From assembly GCF_900099555.1 (NCBI RefSeq), contig NZ_FMWM01000002.1, positions 682,001 to 746,000 of the forward strand: 64,000 nt of DNA, in the 5' to 3' direction. The notes beneath the pieces are model-generated. The model did not search any database and was not told the DNA's origin. It was given only the letters and a program-made list of their open reading frames with translations. Source of the stretch: Peptoniphilus raoultii (lineage in GTDB: Bacteria > Bacillota > Clostridia > Tissierellales > Peptoniphilaceae). Below are positions 59,830 through 64,000 of this stretch, in pieces (position 1 is the first letter of the stretch; each line of letters begins with the position of its first letter). The position numbers were made by a program, and so were the translations under genes.

Positions 59830-60735
59830 ATGAAATATATTGAAATGCAAATAGATACAAAAATAGAAAATCGTGACAAGATTCTTGGAATTTTATATGA
59901 CGAAAATTTATTTGAAGTGGAAGAAATTTATAGGGACCTTAAAGATGAATTAAAACAAAATGAGAGAGATTGGGATTTTTTTGAAGGAGAAAATCTTTCT
60001 GTTGAAAAGGACCAACTGATTTTTAGGGTCTATCCAGAAAATAAGAATCATGGGGAAAAATTAAAAAAATTATTAGAGGATGAAAATTTAGGGTCTTGCA
60101 AAATTTTAGAAAAAGATGATTTGGACTGGAAAAATGCTTGGAAGGCCTATTATAAACCTCTTGAAATAGGAAAAAATCTTGCTATTGTCCCTGCATGGGA
60201 AGAATATGAAAATAAGGAAAATCGAAAGATTATAAAAATTGAGCCTGGTATGGCTTTTGGTACAGGAACTCATGAGTCAACATCCCTTTGCCTTTTAATG
60301 CTTGAAAAATATTTACGACCGAAAGATACAGTCTTTGACATTGGATGTGGGTCTGGAATTTTAGCTATAGCTGCAATAAAACTTGGAGCGAAGTCTGCTC
60401 TTTTAGTCGACATCGACGAAAAATGTATAAGGGCAAGTGAAGAAAATGCTATTCTTAACCAAGTGGAAGATATAGTTTCTATAAAAAAGGGGAATTTACT
60501 TGACACAGTTAGGGGAAAATGCGATATTATTATTTCCAATATTATTGCAGAAATAATTGTAGATGAAATTAAGGATTTAAAAAATCATTTAGAAAAGGGC
60601 GGAATATTTATAACTTCAGGCATCATCAAAGAAAAAAAGAACTTAGTTATAGATAGTCTAAAAAATTCTGGATTCGATATTTTAGAATCACAAGGGAAAA
60701 ATGACTGGCTTGTCATTGTAGCAAAATATGTATAG
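59830..60735 (+). CDS. prmA: Ribosomal protein L11 methyltransferase
   Basis: SAM-dependent trimethylation of L11, 301 aa. An N-terminal L11-recognition domain precedes the methyltransferase fold: DWKNAWKAYYKPLEIGKNLAIVPAWEE, MAFGTGTHESTSLCLLML, VFDIGCGSGILAIAAIKLGA (SAM motif I) and IISNIIAEII. ATG 59830 follows GGTGGTGATC; an upstream in-frame TTG at 59788 has no ribosome site. It overlaps rsmE by 8 bp. Confidence 0.95.
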   Translation: MKYIEMQIDTKIENRDKILGILYDENLFEVEEIYRDLKDELKQNERDWDFFEGENLSVEKDQLIFRVYPENKNHGEKLKKLLEDENLGSCKILEKDDLDWKNAWKAYYKPLEIGKNLAIVPAWEEYENKENRKIIKIEPGMAFGTGTHESTSLCLLMLEKYLRPKDTVFDIGCGSGILAIAAIKLGAKSALLVDIDEKCIRASEENAILNQVEDIVSIKKGNLLDTVRGKCDIIISNIIAEIIVDEIKDLKNHLEKGGIFITSGIIKEKKNLVIDSLKNSGFDILESQGKNDWLVIVAKYV

Positions 60736-61420
60736 ATTTTTTGAAAATAGAAATTATGATAATAAAAATGACCTTTCAAAGGAAAATTACCACCACCTAA
60801 AAAATGTCATAAGAATTGAGGAAGATGAGGATTTTGAAGTTATCTTTAAGGATAAGAATTTAATCTTTAATCTTTTAGAAGATAAGCTAATTTTAAAGGG
60901 AGAAGGTCAAAAAAATAGGGAGTCTGATATAAATCTTAGCCTATTTTTCGGAATCTTAAAGGGAGATAAAAACGAAAAAATAATTGAACGTGGAACTGAA
61001 GTTGGCGTAAAAGATTTTTATCCCCTAGTTATGGAAAGGTGCATTTCAAATATTTCTGCAAAGGAAGATAAAAAAATTTTAAGATGGCAAAAAATTTCCG
61101 AGGCGGCTGCAAAACAGGCAAAAAGAGATATAATCCCCCTTGTTCATAGACCTATAAAGCCTGTAGAGCTTATAGAAAATTTTAAGGGCGATTTAATTCT
61201 TTTATATGAAGGGGAAGAGGAGATTTTTTTTAAGGACATAAAAAGCAAGCTTTCAAAAAATCTTGGTCTTGTGGTTGGGCCAGAAGGAGGAATTTCTCCT
61301 AAGGAACTTGAGATTTTTAAAGACGCATATAAAATTTCTCTTGGGAGGAGAATATTAAGGGCCGAAACCGCAGCAATTGCTGGCTCCTTTTATATAATAC
61401 ACAATTTGGAGTGTGATTAA
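60728..61420 (+). CDS. rsmE: 16S rRNA m3U1498 methyltransferase RsmE
   Basis: SPOUT-class methyltransferase, 230 aa. N-terminal PUA-like part with LSKENYHHLKNVIRIEEDEDFEVIF; C-terminal SPOUT part with GILKGDKNEKIIERGTEVGVKDFYP, the knot VVGPEGGISPKELE and SLGRRILRAETAAIAG. Part of the common dnaJ-prmA-rsmE-mtaB order of Firmicutes. Zero-gap with mtaB. Confidence 0.95.
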   Translation: MYRFFENRNYDNKNDLSKENYHHLKNVIRIEEDEDFEVIFKDKNLIFNLLEDKLILKGEGQKNRESDINLSLFFGILKGDKNEKIIERGTEVGVKDFYPLVMERCISNISAKEDKKILRWQKISEAAAKQAKRDIIPLVHRPIKPVELIENFKGDLILLYEGEEEIFFKDIKSKLSKNLGLVVGPEGGISPKELEIFKDAYKISLGRRILRAETAAIAGSFYIIHNLECD

Positions 61421-62716
61421 ATGGCAAAAACTTTTTCAATTTTAACTTTAGGATGCAAAGTTAATCAATATGAATCTGAAGCCATGGCTGAACTTTTTGA
61501 AAAAAATGGATATATACAAGTTGATAATGATACTGATGTTGCCGATGTTTATATTGTAAATACTTGCACAGTTACAAATTTATCTGATAGAAAATCAAGA
61601 CAATATATTAGACGTGCAAAAAGAGAAAATCCTGATTCTACAGTTGCAGTTGTCGGATGTTATGCTCAGGTTGCTCCTAAGGAAGTTGAAAAAATAGAGG
61701 GTGTAGATGTTGTAATTGGGACGAGTGAAAGATCTAAAATTGTTGACTTAGTAGAAGAAGCCAAAGAAGACGATAAAAAAATAAATATTGTAAGAGATAT
61801 AAAAAAAGACAGAGATTTTCAGTTTATAAAAATAGATGAAAATTTTCATAAAACAAGAAGTTACATGAAAGTTCAAGATGGATGTAACAGGTATTGCACT
61901 TACTGCATCATCCCTTATGCCAGAGGAACCATTAGATCAAGAAGAATTGGAGATTGTGTAAGAGAAGCAACAAGGCTTGCAAATGCTGGTTATAAGGAAA
62001 TAATATTGACAGGTATTCATGTGGGAAGCTATGGGGTTGATTTAGGACCTGTGAGGTTAATAGATTTAATTGAAGCTATAGCTGAAGTTGATGGTATAGA
62101 GAGAATAAGATTATCATCAGTTGAACCAAATATCATAAGTGAAGACTTCATGAGAAGAGCAATTGCGTGTTCAAAATTATGTGACCATTTCCATTTATCC
62201 CTTCAATCAGGGTCTAATAATATTTTAAAGGCAATGAATAGACACTACACAAAAGAAGTTTATATTGAAAAAACAAAAATCATAAAAAAATATATGCCTT
62301 ATGCCGGCTTAACAACTGATATAATAGTGGGTTTTCCTGGCGAAAGTGATGAAGATTTTGAAGCTTCAATGTCAATAGTAAGAGAAGTGGAATTTTCAAA
62401 AGTCCACGTATTTAAGTATTCCAAAAGAAAGAATACACCAGCAGCAAATATGAAAAATCAAATAGATGGTAATATTAAAATCAAAAGGTCTGAAATTTTG
62501 ATGGAGTTGGCAGAAGAATATTTGAAAAAATTCAGAAAAAAGAATATGAATAGAACTTGTAAAGTTTTATTTGAAGAATATGAGGATGGATACTACTTGG
62601 GTTATACAAGCAATTATATCAGGGTAAAATTAAAAAGTCGGGAAAACTTAATTAATAAAATAAGAGATGTAAAAATTTTAAATGATGAAAATATAGCTTG
62701 TGCCAAATTACTATAA
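61421..62716 (+). CDS. mtaB: tRNA t6A37 methylthiotransferase MtaB
   Basis: Radical-SAM enzyme turning t6A37 into ms2t6A37, 431 aa. An N-terminal UPF0004 cluster domain (LTLGCKVNQYESEAMAELF, VNTCTVTNLSDRKSRQYIRRA, VVGCYAQ) is followed by a radical SAM motif in QDGCNRYCTYCIIPYARG and a C-terminal TRAM-like region (RTCKVLFEEYEDGYYLGYTSNYIRV). It acts downstream of the TsaB/D/E products encoded earlier in the window. Confidence 0.95.
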   Translation: MAKTFSILTLGCKVNQYESEAMAELFEKNGYIQVDNDTDVADVYIVNTCTVTNLSDRKSRQYIRRAKRENPDSTVAVVGCYAQVAPKEVEKIEGVDVVIGTSERSKIVDLVEEAKEDDKKINIVRDIKKDRDFQFIKIDENFHKTRSYMKVQDGCNRYCTYCIIPYARGTIRSRRIGDCVREATRLANAGYKEIILTGIHVGSYGVDLGPVRLIDLIEAIAEVDGIERIRLSSVEPNIISEDFMRRAIACSKLCDHFHLSLQSGSNNILKAMNRHYTKEVYIEKTKIIKKYMPYAGLTTDIIVGFPGESDEDFEASMSIVREVEFSKVHVFKYSKRKNTPAANMKNQIDGNIKIKRSEILMELAEEYLKKFRKKNMNRTCKVLFEEYEDGYYLGYTSNYIRVKLKSRENLINKIRDVKILNDENIACAKLL

Positions 62717-62822
62717 GAAATTTCTTCAAAAATATATTATAGGGCTATTTTTTATCAATCTTTAGCTTTAGTTGGCCTTAAAATAGGGTATATTAAAATT
62801 ATTAAAATAAGAAGGAGGATTT

Positions 62823-63161
62823 ATGGACTGTTTATTTTGTAAAATAGTTGAAGGTACCATACCTTCAGAAAAGGTTTTTGAAGATGAATTTACATATGTT
62901 TTTAAAGATGTAAATCCCGAAGCTCCCGTACATTTACTTATTGTTCCAAAAAAACATATAACATCAGTTGATTACCTAGAAGAAAAAGATAAGGAATTAA
63001 TAGGACATATATTTTTAGTGGCTAAGAATTTAGCAAAAGAATTTAAACTTAACAATGGATATAGGATAGTAAATAATACCGGAGAAGACGGGGGACAAAG
63101 TGTAAAACATCTTCATTTTCACCTTTTAGGAGGAAGAAGTTTCAACTGGCCACCGGGTTAA
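62823..63161 (+). CDS. HIT family nucleotide hydrolase/transferase (HINT type)
   Basis: 112 residues: CLFCKIVEGTIPSEKVFEDE, VHLLIVPKKHI and the catalytic HIT motif HLHFHLLGGR. Likely cleaves purine nucleoside phosphoramidates; the cellular role is unclear. AAGGAGGATTT precedes ATG 62823. A hairpin terminator follows directly. Confidence 0.95.
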   Translation: MDCLFCKIVEGTIPSEKVFEDEFTYVFKDVNPEAPVHLLIVPKKHITSVDYLEEKDKELIGHIFLVAKNLAKEFKLNNGYRIVNNTGEDGGQSVKHLHFHLLGGRSFNWPPG

Positions 63162-63165
63162 TATT

Positions 63166-63192
63166 AAAAGAGCTTATATAGCTCTTTTTTTG
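63166..63192 (+). terminator. Terminator after the HIT gene
   Basis: AAAAGAGC (63166-63173), loop TTATATA, GCTCTTTT (63181-63188), T-run. Confidence 0.9.
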
Positions 63193-63480
63193 TATAATGA
63201 CCTGAAAAATATTTAATGAGGAAATCATGATAAGAAAATTAAAACTAGAGGACTAAGTCACTGAGACTTAGTCCTTATATTTTGCAAATTTATTAATGAA
63301 ATATTAGATTTATTATAAATATATAGTTATAAGAATATAAGTATAAGAAAAAAGGCAAAAAATATAATACAAAACAATATGCTAAATCAAATCATTTAGA
63401 ATTGCAACAGACAACTTTTCATTTGGTGATAAAGTCTATCAAAATAGTAAACAAACATAGATACTTATAAATAATAAGAG
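63193..63480. other. Intergenic region with one perfect hairpin
   Basis: No gene is supported. GGACTAAGTC (63250-63259), loop ACTGA, GACTTAGTCC (63265-63274) is a perfect 10-bp hairpin. It overlaps the end of a 9-codon frame (ATG 63227, MIRKLKLED) behind GAGG, which looks like a leader or remnant. The rest is A/T-rich without visible features. Confidence 0.5.
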
Positions 63481-63481
63481 C

Positions 63482-63510
63482 TTGACAAAAAGCAGTGGGG
63501 GGGGTAGAAT
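63482..63510 (+). promoter_or_regulatory. Promoter with G8 tract in the spacer
   Basis: TTGACA (63482-63487), 17-nt spacer, TAGAAT (63505-63510). The last 8 spacer bases (63497-63504) are a run of G directly abutting the -10. In this AT-rich DNA a G8 tract is striking, and slippage would change the spacer by single bases. Confidence 0.82.
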
Positions 63511-63687
63511 GAAGCTAAGTTTAAATACTTTTATCATACATATAAAGGAGGATCTAAGGATAGAAAAATAAGAATGAAAAATATAAAAGGAGGGACTTAG
63601 AGAAAGAAAAAATAAAAAAGCAAGCAATAACTAAGAGAAATTAAGGAGGAAATAAATGATAGAAAAAAATAAGATGGGAGGAAAAAA
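63511..63687 (+). promoter_or_regulatory. Purine-rich leader with four Shine-Dalgarno motifs and mini-ORFs
   Basis: AAAGGAGG near 63545, AAAAGGAGGG near 63587, AAGGAGG near 63643 and GGGAGG at 63676-63681 occur in one 170-nt leader. The third precedes an 11-codon ORF (63656-63691, MIEKNKMGGKK) whose stop overlaps the main ATG (ATGA), so translational coupling is likely. Confidence 0.55.
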
Positions 63688-64000
63688 ATGAAGTCAAAAA
63701 AAATATTAACATTTTTTCTAGCGATGTTAATGCTAGTAACAAGCCTACCCTTCCAGGTATTTGCAAATAATAACGAAAGCATATCTCAAAGTATGGGGGC
63801 TAATCCAAACAGAAGTTTGCTGACTCCAGCAGAAGGGGTAATGCACGCGCCTTATTATGAAGGAGCTAGGAAAGCTGTATTTAGGGGAAGTATATCAAAA
63901 GTTATAAGAAATAACCCAAGAGCAGGAAATATTCCTATTCATAAAATTACTAAAGTTGTTGCAGTTCGTGAAATAAAAAGGGGACTTATTAATATAAAAC
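63688..64000 (+). CDS. Secreted/surface protein, N-terminal part (runs off right edge)
   Basis: At least 104 residues visible. Signal peptide MKSKKILTFFLAMLMLVTS...QVFA with cleavage expected after FA. The mature part begins NNNESISQSMGANPNRSLLTPAEGVMHAPYYEGARKAVFRGS and is not recognised from this piece. GGGAGG lies 6 nt before ATG 63688. Its promoter carries a G8 spacer tract, so a variably expressed surface protein is expected. Confidence 0.85.
   Translation, partial: MKSKKILTFFLAMLMLVTSLPFQVFANNNESISQSMGANPNRSLLTPAEGVMHAPYYEGARKAVFRGSISKVIRNNPRAGNIPIHKITKVVAVREIKRGLINIK

Noticed and set aside
63439-63782. Two short hydrophobic frames on the minus strand near the right edge
   Set aside because: They are antisense to a purine-rich leader and a signal peptide; the hydrophobic content comes from poly-A/G read backwards, and no ribosome sites are present.
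1-64000. CRISPR array, tRNA/rRNA genes, prophage or intact insertion sequence
   Set aside because: No regularly spaced repeats, cloverleaf-like or rRNA sequences, integrase or transposase reading frames were found by eye.

Overview
The window looks like chromosomal DNA of a low-GC (AT-rich), Gram-positive anaerobe of the Firmicutes (Bacillota), most likely Tissierellia / Peptoniphilaceae (Peptoniphilus-like cocci). This is inferred from the strong AGGAGG ribosome binding sites, AT-rich codons, sigma-A type promoters, SpoVG, HrcA/CIRCE, a CHAP-G5-copper-amine-oxidase-like surface protein, a CD1247-type acidic protein, a DUF3793 gene and several ECF S-components. No rRNA, tRNA, CRISPR array, prophage or intact transposase was seen.

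Layout. 1-1053: start of murC (minus strand, runs off the left edge) divergent from spoVG. 1179-8422: a purine operon purC-E-F-M-N-H-D behind a ykkC-class riboswitch, probably PRPP-sensing. Its PurF has lost the N-terminal catalytic Cys. 8466-15171: accessory genes: two unknown membrane/secreted proteins, a YoaK-type membrane protein, a decayed dinB behind twin palindromes, a preQ1 riboswitch with queT, an AraC regulator divergent from a Fur-box flavodoxin/DUF3793 pair, and an MFS transporter. 15336-19276: ftsE-ftsX-M23 endopeptidase-ctp, a cell-division wall-hydrolysis module. 19405-25385: gamma-glutamyltransferase and a LolD/MacB-like ABC exporter with a large membrane-anchored partner. 25507-30957: a GNAT protein and xpt (minus), then nitroreductase-tsaE-tsaB-rimI-tsaD (t6A synthesis) and an ECF S-component.

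31019-36440: accessory region with an LRR_5 protein, a PhaE/phasin-like coiled protein, an interrupted small membrane ORF, a lone protein joining a HEPN-like RNxxxH motif to a PD-(D/E)xK-type nuclease domain, bleomycin-hydrolase-type pepC, and an unknown protein. 36540-47307: comEC, holA, rpsT, a NusG-II/Gx-transporter/maf/radC group, a tightly overlapping cluster of a GDSL hydrolase, a PilO-like protein and four minor pseudopilins, then efp and a CD1247-type protein. 47379-51104 (minus): nitroreductase, hemW, lepA. 51269-54048: a large CHAP/G5 surface protein behind a promoter whose spacer is a (TA)n repeat. 54376-63161: the hrcA-grpE-dnaK-dnaJ heat-shock operon with CIRCE, dps, prmA-rsmE-mtaB and a HIT protein. 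63482-64000: a promoter with a G8 tract in its spacer driving a secreted protein that runs off the right edge.

Most notable: two surface/secreted protein genes each sit behind a strong promoter whose -35/-10 spacer is a simple repeat (TA in one, poly-G in the other). This is the classic architecture of phase-variable transcription. Other points of interest are the HEPN-nuclease fusion, the glutaminase-dead PurF under a PRPP-type riboswitch, an orphan pseudopilin cluster, and an ABC ATPase gene that appears to start at AUC. All assignments are by eye from sequence; no database searches were run.
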